DNA of 49,865 bases, from positions 17,278-67,142 of the forward strand of contig SDOX01000099.1 of assembly GCA_004565275.1 (NCBI GenBank), in the 5' to 3' direction. A model generated the notes under the pieces. That model did no database searches. It was not told the DNA's origin and saw only the letters and a list, made by a program, of their open reading frames with translations. Positions 36,639-44,832 of this stretch are shown piece by piece. Source of the DNA: Nannochloropsis salina CCMP1776. Its lineage: Eukaryota; Sar; Eustigmatophyceae; Eustigmatales; Monodopsidaceae. Position numbers and translations under genes: made by a program. The first letter of the stretch is position 1. Each line of letters opens with the position of its first letter.

Positions 36639-38006
36639 ATGGGGCCAGAAAGAGAGAATGCTGCCCGGAGACTCTCTTCACGCGCTCCGCCTCCTCTTAC
36701 GTTCATGTTGCCGTCACCTCCCACCTTCGTCTGGCCACCCTCGCAGCATTTTTCGCTCCTGAACTCGCCCTGGCGTCCACCTGCCTCGTTAATATCACTT
36801 TTGCCACTCCTTCTCGGCACGATTATCCAGTGTCCATTGGACGTTGACATGCGCTTCTCGTCCCGAGCAAACGCCGTCCCCGTCAGCACTGCATCGACCA
36901 CGGAAACACTTTTATCGGGTCGTCTCTTTCACAGCGGCACCGATGAGAAAGAGAGCGGTAGAACGGACTTTAAGACATCTGTATCAATAAGAGATGTCGC
37001 AATCGGCAGTGCGGGTTCACCTGGAAAACCGCATTTTGCTGCTTCGTCCTCACTCTCGTCCCTGCCAAGCATCGTGGTTAAAGGAACCTCGTCACCTGTC
37101 TCTCGCCCAGCACAGTCTGGAATTCCAGCTCTACAGTCTCTTTGCGGCAGTACTGGCGGTTCTTCGGCTACAAGGTCGTCGTTGCTATTTTCCTCGTTGC
37201 GTGTCATAGGTCAGGGAGCTTCGGGCATCACGTACGTCCTTCCTGCCGACAGCTTCGACTCCGATATCACGCTCCCGGGACTTGATATGCACGAACTGGG
37301 TAATAATAAGGATGTGGTGCTCAAAATAGGCACAGGAGATGCGGCTGTGAAGGCTCTGCGGAACGAGGCCTCTCTGCTCCAACGGCTGGCAGACCGCGGC
37401 GTCAGGAAGGGGGTAGAGCAGCTGGTAGGATTCGCTGAGTGCCAGATCTCTGGGGACGGGGAGCCATTGCATGCTCGCTATGAGGACGATGCAGGCAAGG
37501 ACAGCAGCGAGAGCAGCATCCTTCGCCCTGGCAGACAGGCGCGGGGCATGCCTGGGAAGGTCGAGCAGAGGGCTGTGTTAGCAATGCAACCGTACTGGCC
37601 CCAGGCCGAGCAAGCGGATCGGATTCAGGGTACGGAGGGTGTAAGGGAGCTTGTTCGCTTGCTGATCAGGGATGTCGCAGTTCAAGGTGGCGTCGTTGTG
37701 AGTGATGTACAGGTGCTGGAGTCCGGGGTGGGGGAGGAACCGGCAGCAGATGGGAACCATGGCACTTTCTTATTGATAGATCTCACAGAGGGGATGGTGT
37801 TGGTGGGAAACATCGAAGAGAGTCCAGACGAAAACAGCCCTGTCACCAATGCAGCCCTCCGATCATTTTTAGGGGAGGTTGCTTCTTTGGTCGCATACAC
37901 AGCCGAGGCTCACACAGCGGCTGTTCAGGAGTCGAAAACATGGGGTATGCCTGTCCTATATGAGCTTGTCAGAGAGGCGTTTCCAATGGCAGCGGAAGAA
38001 CTTTAA
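36639..38006 (+). CDS. Divergent kinase-fold protein, probable pseudokinase (single exon)
   Basis: An intronless frame from ATG 36639 (first ATG after an in-frame stop at 36615) to the stop at 38006, about 455 residues. The first 190 residues are Pro/Ser-rich and may hold a leader. The rest resembles a protein-kinase fold: a glycine-rich loop VIGQGASGITYVLP, a VVLKIG strand with the ATP-anchoring Lys, and a helix with Glu (KALRNEASLLQRLADRG). Much later come VRLLIRDVAVQGGVVVSDVQVLE and TFLLIDLTEG, which sit where the catalytic loop and DFG would be. The canonical HRDxxxxN is not visible: the loop reads GGVVVSDVQ. Catalysis by the usual mechanism is therefore doubtful; a pseudokinase or an atypical small-molecule kinase fits. 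The fold call rests on motif order only. Confidence 0.62.
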   Translation: MGPERENAARRLSSRAPPPLTFMLPSPPTFVWPPSQHFSLLNSPWRPPASLISLLPLLLGTIIQCPLDVDMRFSSRANAVPVSTASTTETLLSGRLFHSGTDEKESGRTDFKTSVSIRDVAIGSAGSPGKPHFAASSSLSSLPSIVVKGTSSPVSRPAQSGIPALQSLCGSTGGSSATRSSLLFSSLRVIGQGASGITYVLPADSFDSDITLPGLDMHELGNNKDVVLKIGTGDAAVKALRNEASLLQRLADRGVRKGVEQLVGFAECQISGDGEPLHARYEDDAGKDSSESSILRPGRQARGMPGKVEQRAVLAMQPYWPQAEQADRIQGTEGVRELVRLLIRDVAVQGGVVVSDVQVLESGVGEEPAADGNHGTFLLIDLTEGMVLVGNIEESPDENSPVTNAALRSFLGEVASLVAYTAEAHTAAVQESKTWGMPVLYELVREAFPMAAEEL

Positions 38007-38009
38007 AGG

Positions 38010-38190
38010 GGTAGGACAGCAACTCACGAGGCTTGAATATACCCTTTGCTAGGCCATTCAGGTCCACAGAATGTGCTTCAAAGCCAAGATGGAGGTATAA
38101 AAAAGCTCAACATAGGGGTGTCTTATTGTGAGTACTTCGGCTCATGATCTCAGCATTCTTCAGGCAAAGTAATGCACACGCTGACCGACA
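38010..38190 (+). repeat. Diverged repeat, block 1 (matches 42278-42445)
   Basis: Starts with GGTAGGACAGCAA four bases after the kinase-like stop codon. It shares ordered, colinear matches with 42278 onward: GGTAGGACAGCAA, GAGGCTT.AATAT.CCC, TCAAA.CCAAG, AGCA...AGGCAAAG..ATG.ACA. The spacing from first to last match is about 150 versus 140 bases. Copies are clearly diverged. No terminal inverted repeats or coding frame. Confidence 0.65.
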
Positions 38191-38225
38191 TCTGTCACGA
38201 GAAGCTACCTTGCCCTTTCAGAACG

Positions 38226-38545
38226 GTTGTTGTTTGTCCTCGTTTGGTTTTCCGTTTGATTGTGCTTTGCTTGCCTTGTTCGTCGCTTATGAGCCCGGTC
38301 CATCAGATACTACTTCATCGGCGAGAAAAATGACATCAGTCGTTTGCAAGCGCGAAGCAGCATTAATACCCACACCAACCCACCCACATCAAAAGCAGCT
38401 TTAAGACGCTTGAAAGAGCTCCTAACTCCCTATTTGGGACATCCAAAAAGATTTGGTGGGGGGCCTTTTTGGACACCTCGGAGTTGTGGGTGGCCCGACC
38501 GTGACCACCGAGTCGAATCTTGGCGTCCCAGAAACGACGCCCTTT
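38226..38545 (+). repeat. Inverted, diverged copy of the oxygenase gene's promoter and first codons
   Basis: Read on the plus strand, this block matches the reverse strand of 44832-44510 colinearly over about 320 bases. Shared stretches include TTGTTGTTT, GATT.TGCTTTGCTTGC, GGCCCATCAGA-like and GGTCCATCAGA, TCGGCGAGAAA, CACATCAAAA, GACGCT, TAACTCCCT-like, and TTTTGGACACCTCGGAGT. The last lies in the coding start of the 2OG oxygenase (protein FGHLGVV; here also FGHLGVV). This copy has no open oxygenase gene behind it, so it is a gene fragment plus upstream region. Confidence 0.7.
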
Positions 38546-38766
38546 GAAATTTTCAAATTTTTTTCTTCGTCGCGATAAATCGACGACGCATCCATTGCAG
38601 AAAGCTGTCAGATTCGCTAATTGCACAGAGGGCTATTATTGGAGCCTGTGCGCTGTCAAAGCTTCATCCAAGGAACGGATTTGAATGTGTTACAGAATAT
38701 CTCAGTGCGGATGTGGAAAGCACAAGCGAATAAGCCCGAACGACAGAGTTCAGGCGGGCTCCCCAA

Positions 38767-38927
38767 GATTCGGTCTTCGCTCAACGCACCCGTGAGTACT
38801 TGATATGGCTCTCTTTCACAAGTACTGGGAGATGTACGATTCTCGAAGACGATTCGGTCTTCGCTCAACGCACCCGTGCGTACTTGATACGGCTCTCTTT
38901 CACAAGTACTGGGAGATGTACGATACT
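38767..38927 (+). repeat. 84-bp tandem duplication, two copies
   Basis: The unit beginning GATTCGGTCTTCGCTCAACG occurs at 38767 and again at 38851, a period of 84. The copies are nearly identical (GTGAGTACTTGATATGG versus GTGCGTACTTGATACGG), so the duplication is recent. It lies in the upstream region of the secreted-protein gene. Confidence 0.92.
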
Positions 38928-39097
38928 CGCTTTATGTCATAAATGACGCGAGCTTATGTTTGTGTTGCAAATTATATCCTGGTCGCGTACCCGATAAGCT
39001 TGATCGAGCTGGGTTCTCTTTGTATACAGGTGCCCCAACATTACCCGATCACGTCTCAGTCCTTTACATGCCTCCACCTACATACAGAGCACAAAAC

Positions 39098-42095
39098 ATG
39101 ACATCTCATTACATCAAAGTGGCTTTTATTATTTTAGCCGTCTTTGCCTTGCAAGTCGAGTCTCAAACCGCCAGACTTCCAGTGCCACAACGATCGCAAG
39201 GCCTTAGCGGAGAGCCTCGGCTCCCTAGCAGGTTGGAAGAACTCGTACATTCGACCCTTAAGCGATGCGGTAAAAGTTGTCAAGATCAACGTGGCTCTTC
39301 TTTTCGTAACTATTTTGCCAAGCTTGAGAAGTTCCCCGACTACAGTAGGACGGCCTCTGAAGAAACGGCGATCAATGTAACACGTGATGATACTTTTCTT
39401 CAGCGTGATTTGCTTCTGAAACGACGAAAAGGAAAGAGGATCAGCAAGAGAAAGCTCAAGAAACAGCTCCAGCAGTGTGAGGCAAGCCTTCAGGAGACGC
39501 AGGTTGCCTTGGAGGCCCCAAGACTTCTGTTTGTCCAAATGGCGCAACACTGCACTTTGGAAATGACAGCCGGACGATACTACCTTCGCACTACAGATAT
39601 GGATCCAGATACCTACGTTTTTGCAGAGATGCCGTCACAATACGCCACTGTCTGGCCTACGAGCTATTTTGTCGGGTACCTTTTTGATGAGTTTTTTCCC
39701 ATCGAAAAGCCCAATGCGGCTTTCACATTTAACGTCTATCGGAACGAGTCCGAGAATTCATTCGAAGGGCCACTCATATCTGTTGTACTATCATCACACC
39801 ACATGAGTCTCCAAGAGGACAACTCGTCGCTTGTCGTCTACGAGCTTGGTCAATCATCGGACCAGGCAGAGACCTCCCCGCTGTCTAATTTCTTCCGGGG
39901 CGTCGATCCCATTCAAAATGCGTCGGTGACGTTTGAGCATTGTTCCATGTTCATTGATCCTGCGGTTGATGACCGTAATATGATGTCAACCGAAAGCTAC
40001 GTGGCTGCGCTGGAGTCCGTCGACCAAGTTCTGGACGACCTCGAAAAGTCCGCCAATGCTATTGAGCAAGGTCTGGCGGGAGTCCAAGTATCAAGCGCGA
40101 ATCAAAGCATGTTGGAGACATTCAGTAGGGTGTGGCAGGTCAAAAATAGTGAGAAAAGAATTCAAGGTGATCCTGATTCAAGTGCGTCCTTGAAAAGTGC
40201 AGCGGACACGCTCCGTGCGACTGCCAATCTGATCAGACAGTGCAAAGATAGCTCAAACGGCTGTGATAACCGCGCCCTCGCAGCAAGCGTATCGAACATA
40301 TTGCTGACCACAGCACCTGTGATAGGGGCCGCGTTCTCTCCGGTGGGTGTAGGCGTCTCGTTGATATCGTCAATAGGGCACCTCTTGTCCATTTTGGCCT
40401 ACGACTTACAAATGCAGTCGAATAAGGGTCTTCTTCCATCTTTAATCCAAGAGTTCGTGATTATGAAATTCAAAACCTTCGATCTCATCTTTGATACCGA
40501 TCTGAGGAGGCTCTTCACGGACTTCTGGTTAATGGATCTTGACAACGTCATCAGACATTCTGGAAGCATCGGTTATATAATTAAGAGGATGGGACCAGAT
40601 TGCCAAGCATCTGTGGACAAGGAGGTAAGATTATCAGATGCAAACAGAGACCTTGAATACAAACTACGTATTTGTGTTCTTATCCTTTTTATCCTCTCGG
40701 GCATGAATTTTCGGGCCCCCAAATGAGATTTCGTCCTCAACGGTCTTCTTAAACCACACGGAACGACACTGACAGGTTGACAGTTGGTATCATGAAGCAT
40801 TTTCTCCCTCATGGAAGTCGACCTATGAGCCCGCTTTGATTAAAATTGAAGAGAAGTATGCAACTGCGTTTGGCCGCAACACGAATGGACGCCGACACAA
40901 AGTGAACTCATGGATTTCGGAATCCGAAGGCATGTGCGCGTCGATGTCGGTTGACTTTATCAAAAATGGCAAAAGCCGTTTAGATTATTGTAAAAAAAAA
41001 CTCGATGACGGTAGGAGTAAATGGCAGTCTCTCGAAGATTTCACGAAGGCCTACCTCACCATGGCAACGAAGTTGATCAGCTTTGCTTCGCAAAGCATTG
41101 TGATTATGCAGACTTCTTCACATTGCGACCCGAAAAAATATGATCAGAATGTGATCAACGACAAATGCAAGTGGAAAAGCACGATAGACAATTTGCTTAC
41201 TAAATCCTTCGATACTCAAGGGCGTGCGTTATTTTTGTCAAAAGCCATGCAAACGCTTGACACGGAATGCAGCCCTACAGCAGCTGGATGGCCATTCTCC
41301 CAAGTTTGCTCCGAGGCAAAATGTAACTACAAATTCGCCTTGATGCTGGAAAAAGATTCCTGGAAACAGTACTTCGGAAGCCTGAATGAGGAGGGAAAAT
41401 ATGTAGTTCTGAAAGAATTCCGGAGTGACAATACATACGTCTATTGTAGTGGTAAAGCTCGTGGGGACCCCCTCCCGGAAGGATGGCAACCAAAAGGCCT
41501 TACTGCCTTTGCCCACGACTGGCTTGGGGATCATTATGTGCAAGGCACTTGCGAGGAAGTTCAGAGCTACTATTTCAATTTCTGGAATGATTACCTGTTT
41601 CGAGCGATGTATGGAGCCGTTCCGAATTTCGGTCTCATACAGGACTTCCCTAAATGTGCGGCGCTTATTAATGATGTTACTCTCTGGGATCCACATTCAC
41701 AGCCTGAAGGATCACTCAAACGCTATCCTTGGCATCTTAAATGCAAGGGCGCCCCAGACTCGTACTATCAAATTGGTCCCGACGAGAGCGAGCAAGCTTG
41801 CTGGAGGAAATGCTACTATGAGGCGAAACTCAAGCCCACTTTTTATTTCAGTGTGATTGAAACATTCCCAGGGATTGAAAATTTATGCCTCTGTCATTCA
41901 ACTTGGTACGTGATACAACGCGGACTCAGGTGGCGACGACACATGTATACTCACGTGGTAATGCCTTATTTTCGTACCCCTTCAACGATGCAGTGACATT
42001 GAGTACAATAGACAGAGCTTCCTCTTTGCAGCGCTAACGCCTCCTCCAAAGTAGGCTCTTCTTCCTTTTGTTCTATTTCGTCCTTTCCTCTATAA
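39098..42095 (+). CDS. Large predicted secreted protein of unknown family
   Basis: Exon 1, 39098-40624, joins exon 2 at 40776 in phase (donor GAG|GTAAGA, acceptor CTGACAG). Exon 2 either runs to a stop at 41996 (915 residues) or splices at 41905 to 42032-42095 (906 residues). The second option replaces a Trp by Cys and fits the Cys pattern better. The N-terminus is a clear signal peptide (VAFIILAVFALQVESQ). Next come a basic, probably coiled-coil segment (KRRKGKRISKRKLKKQLQQ), NxS/T glycosylation sites, and helical stretches with QVLDDLEKSANAIEQGLAGV. A central long hydrophobic segment follows (residues about 395-435: NILLTTAPVIGAAFSPVGV, VSLISSIGHLLSILA). Exon 2 is Cys-rich, ending in CKGAPDSYYQIGPDESEQAC, CYYEAK, CLCHST, a WSC/PAN-like Cys spacing. 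Composition is AT-richer than the genes to the left. I do not recognise the family. Confidence 0.72.
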
Positions 42096-42867
42096 GCGGC
42101 AAGGTACGTGTGGAGGTTTGTTTTGCGCACGGACTGTTTCCTCTGTTGCGTACGGTTGTCTACTAACGAACTGCCCCACTCATCCCTTCCTTTCCCTCAC
42201 CTTTTCTCTGTGACCTCTGCGCCCATCAAGATGTGCCATCAATTGTTTAACTTAGCTCCAGTGAGAGTATTTGAGAAGGTAGGACAGCAAAAGCCGAGGC
42301 TTAAATATGCCCGTAAGATTCACAAAGATGCCTCAAATCCAAGCTACGAGGATTATAAATCTCACTATCATGATGTCTGATGAGAATAATGTCGGTATGT
42401 GCTCCTAGCACTATGTTAGGCAAAGAGATGTACAACCAAACCAAAATTGGCGCAATAAGCTATATCTTCCTCTTCAAATTTAAATTTTAGTACAAAGGCT
42501 CGCCATCCATTGTTGAGCAGATGTTTTCTGTTCTTTGCCTCCTCCTTTTGTTCTTCTAAAGATGCGCTCAGTATTCAGGAATTCTAGCCTTCAAATAACC
42601 CTCAGCGAGAGAAATATTTCAAAAATTAATATCTAGAGATGAGCCGTTCTGCTTCGACCAATCCTTCCCCCTCCCTCACTTTGATTTTTGCTATGAAGCA
42701 AGATACAGGCTAAAGGAAGTGCAAGAGGAGGACTGCAGGACGAAAGAAGAAATAGAAGACAGTCCACGTGCTCTGGAGCGCGGGCTCGCGCCAGGCTGGG
42801 GAGCTCGCTGTCTTCACCCTTGGTCTTCCTAGCACGCTCCTTTCATCGTGCGTCGGCTTGCTCTCGC
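42096..42867. other. Intergenic stretch with a diverged repeat copy
   Basis: About 770 bases between the convergent secreted-protein and oxygenase genes. It holds repeat block 1's second copy (42278-42445). A 90-codon frame at 42108-42380 runs across the repeat and is not supported as a gene. Confidence 0.4.
42278..42445 (+). repeat. Diverged repeat, second copy of block 1
   Basis: Colinear with 38010-38190 as described there: begins GGTAGGACAGCAAAAGCC and includes TTAGGCAAAGAGATGTACA. Same orientation as the first copy, 4.27 kb away. Confidence 0.65.
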
Positions 42868-44607
42868 TTAGGACGACTTCACGCCGGCCCACTTCCGCGC
42901 CAGGTGCTCTCCGAACGTCAACGGACTCGCTTCCCCGCCCTCCCCCCTCGTCTCCTCGCTTTCCCCCCGCAGAGTGTTGTATTCGTGTCCTTTCCCTCCC
43001 CTCCCTACTTCTCGCCTCTCCTCGCGTAACCCCTCCCGCCCCGTAGCCGGCATGGGTGTATCATAGGAGGGGTAGAAAAAGAATACGAGAGAGGTCCGAT
43101 CCCGGCTCGGGGAGAGCGTCACCCTGTGGACAGGTGAATGGAAGGGCCGTCTCTCTCTTTCGGTCCCTCCCTCCCTCCCTCCCTCCCTCCCTCTTCCTGC
43201 CCGGGCTTTGCCCTCAGCAACCAATCTCTCCGAAAGCATGGCTAGAAAATCCCCGCAGTTCACGATCAAAGTTTCCGCCACCCACGGCACTCTCACCCAC
43301 TCCATCTCCTCTCCCTCCTCTCTTGCTCCCACCCGCGCTCCCTGCGGCCGCCCTCGAAATTGCAGGCCTCCCTCCTCCTCGTCGCCCTCCTCTTCCCCTG
43401 TCGACTCCTGTCTCTGCTGGAGGATGATGGTGAACAGGCCCCAGTCCGTGTGAGGGCTCGAGCCCAGTGCCCGAGAGGGAAGGACGGACGGAGGGAGGGA
43501 AGAGGACGACATGTAATGGAAGGCACGGAGGAGGGAGATGCGTTCCCCACCCTCCCCGCTCGCTTCCTCTAGCCAGCCTTCCTCCCTGCCCAGGGCGAGA
43601 GAGAGGGCCCGGCAGAGGGCCCGGCTGAGGGCGATCATGTCCACGAAGAAAGCTTGCATTTCTTCTCTAAAGGCCGTCCCTCCTTTCCCGGTCCCGCCCC
43701 CCCGGAGGGCAGCGAGGGCAGTGGAGGACGTGGGCCAGACATTGGGACCTTCCAATAGGTTTTGAGGGGAGGGCGAGGGCGAGCTGGCTCTCCTTGTCGC
43801 GACATCGGCTCTCTCCCTCTGAAACCATGCGGAACCGGCCGAAGGGTCCCTCACCCCTTCGCTGCTCCCCTCGTCCCCTCCGTCGGCAGACTCGTAACCC
43901 ATGCTGAAGCCCTCCTTCCACTCAATAAATTGTCCCTTCAACCCGCTTTCTCCCAAGACAGGAATGTAGCCGCGTGAAAAGCCTTGCGAGTGGATGGAGG
44001 GCAGGGCCTCTTTCTCTTGCAGGGGCAGAGCGAAGAAGGAATCGATGGCATCCAAGACGCGAGGATACGATGGAAAATTTCGACGGTTAATAGGCCCGCA
44101 TGCCTTCATGCACGTGTGGTCCATTGCTTCTTTGCTGTCGTCCGTCTCCGCTGCCACATCTTTCTCCGTTGGGCTGTCGGACGACCTCGATTTCCCGGCA
44201 CCGCCACTTGCTGTTCCTATATCAAAGCACGGGGCTGGTCCTGCCACTCTTAGACCATCTCGTGTCCGAAGCCATCCTTTATAGTCTAGGAGAAAGAGAC
44301 CATCGGTCTCGCAGGCCTGTCGGAGGGCCTGCACAGCTGCTAGCTTCGCAACCTCACTGGGCGAGGATGAAGGCAGGAACGGGACGAGATCTACCCGGAT
44401 AGGTGTCCATACTGATGAGGTTATGCTTGAAGCGGTGGATGCACTCATTAGAAAAGGAGCGCCTGCATCTCTATTTGTTAAAACGAAATAGAAGGCACCG
44501 TAGGAAAAATCGCAGAGTACGCCGGGTCGCCTCGATAAGATCCGATACGCCGTGGTCGAGGCACTCACCACTCCGAGGTGTCCAAAAGGCACCAAAACTT
44601 TTCTCAT
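42868..44607 (-). CDS. 2-oxoglutarate/Fe(II)-dependent dioxygenase (isopenicillin-N-synthase-like), intronless
   Basis: A single uninterrupted exon of 579 residues on the reverse strand. The N-terminal DIOX_N part includes PIRVDLVPFL, ALRQACETDGLFLLDY, FPSYPRVLDAIDSFFALPLQEKEAL and SRGYIPVLGESG. The jelly-roll core has SSPHTDWGLFTIILQ, giving the HxD iron ligands, then VNCGDFLAMLSERLVA. The distal His is in SPVHRVTLSPSRDRTSLVFFF, with the RxS 2-oxoglutarate anchor. The ligand triad is therefore complete. The substrate is unknown; relatives oxidise small metabolites. Inserts of low complexity (EEEGDEEEGG, GREGGREGGTERERR) interrupt the fold, the latter encoded by a GGGA/CCCT tract of the type seen in local introns. 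An alternative start at the internal Met of MSASTASS is possible. It is GC-rich and intronless amid AT-rich surroundings. Confidence 0.85.
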   Translation of the reverse strand: MRKVLVPFGHLGVVSASTTAYRILSRRPGVLCDFSYGAFYFVLTNRDAGAPFLMSASTASSITSSVWTPIRVDLVPFLPSSSPSEVAKLAAVQALRQACETDGLFLLDYKGWLRTRDGLRVAGPAPCFDIGTASGGAGKSRSSDSPTEKDVAAETDDSKEAMDHTCMKACGPINRRNFPSYPRVLDAIDSFFALPLQEKEALPSIHSQGFSRGYIPVLGESGLKGQFIEWKEGFSMGYESADGGDEGSSEGVRDPSAGSAWFQRERADVATRRASSPSPSPQNLLEGPNVWPTSSTALAALRGGGTGKGGTAFREEMQAFFVDMIALSRALCRALSLALGREEGWLEEASGEGGERISLLRAFHYMSSSSLPPSVLPSRALGSSPHTDWGLFTIILQQRQESTGEEEGDEEEGGLQFRGRPQGARVGAREEGEEMEWVRVPWVAETLIVNCGDFLAMLSERLVAEGKARAGRGREGGREGGTERERRPFHSPVHRVTLSPSRDRTSLVFFFYPSYDTPMPATGREGLREERREVGRGGKGHEYNTLRGESEETRGEGGEASPLTFGEHLARKWAGVKSS

Positions 44608-44832
44608 TGTAAAAAAAAGGGAGTCAAGTGTTCTTCTTAGCGTCCTGGAGCGGGTTTTGATGTGCGAGAATTGATAGGAAGGCCTCTCCGCACTTGCGAG
44701 CGACTAAAAAATGTATTTCTCGCCGATAACTTGGTGTACGTGGAGTCTGATGGGCCGGGCGGCGGGCTTAAAGGTATGAGAAAAGCAAGCAAAGCAAAAT
44801 CGAATGGAGGCACGAAAGAGTATAAACAACAG
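44510..44832 (-). repeat. Source copy of the inverted repeat: oxygenase promoter plus first codons
   Basis: The reverse strand here matches 38226-38545 (plus strand) in order and spacing (323 versus about 320 bases). It covers about 225 bases upstream of the oxygenase ATG and about 100 bases of its coding region. Confidence 0.7.
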
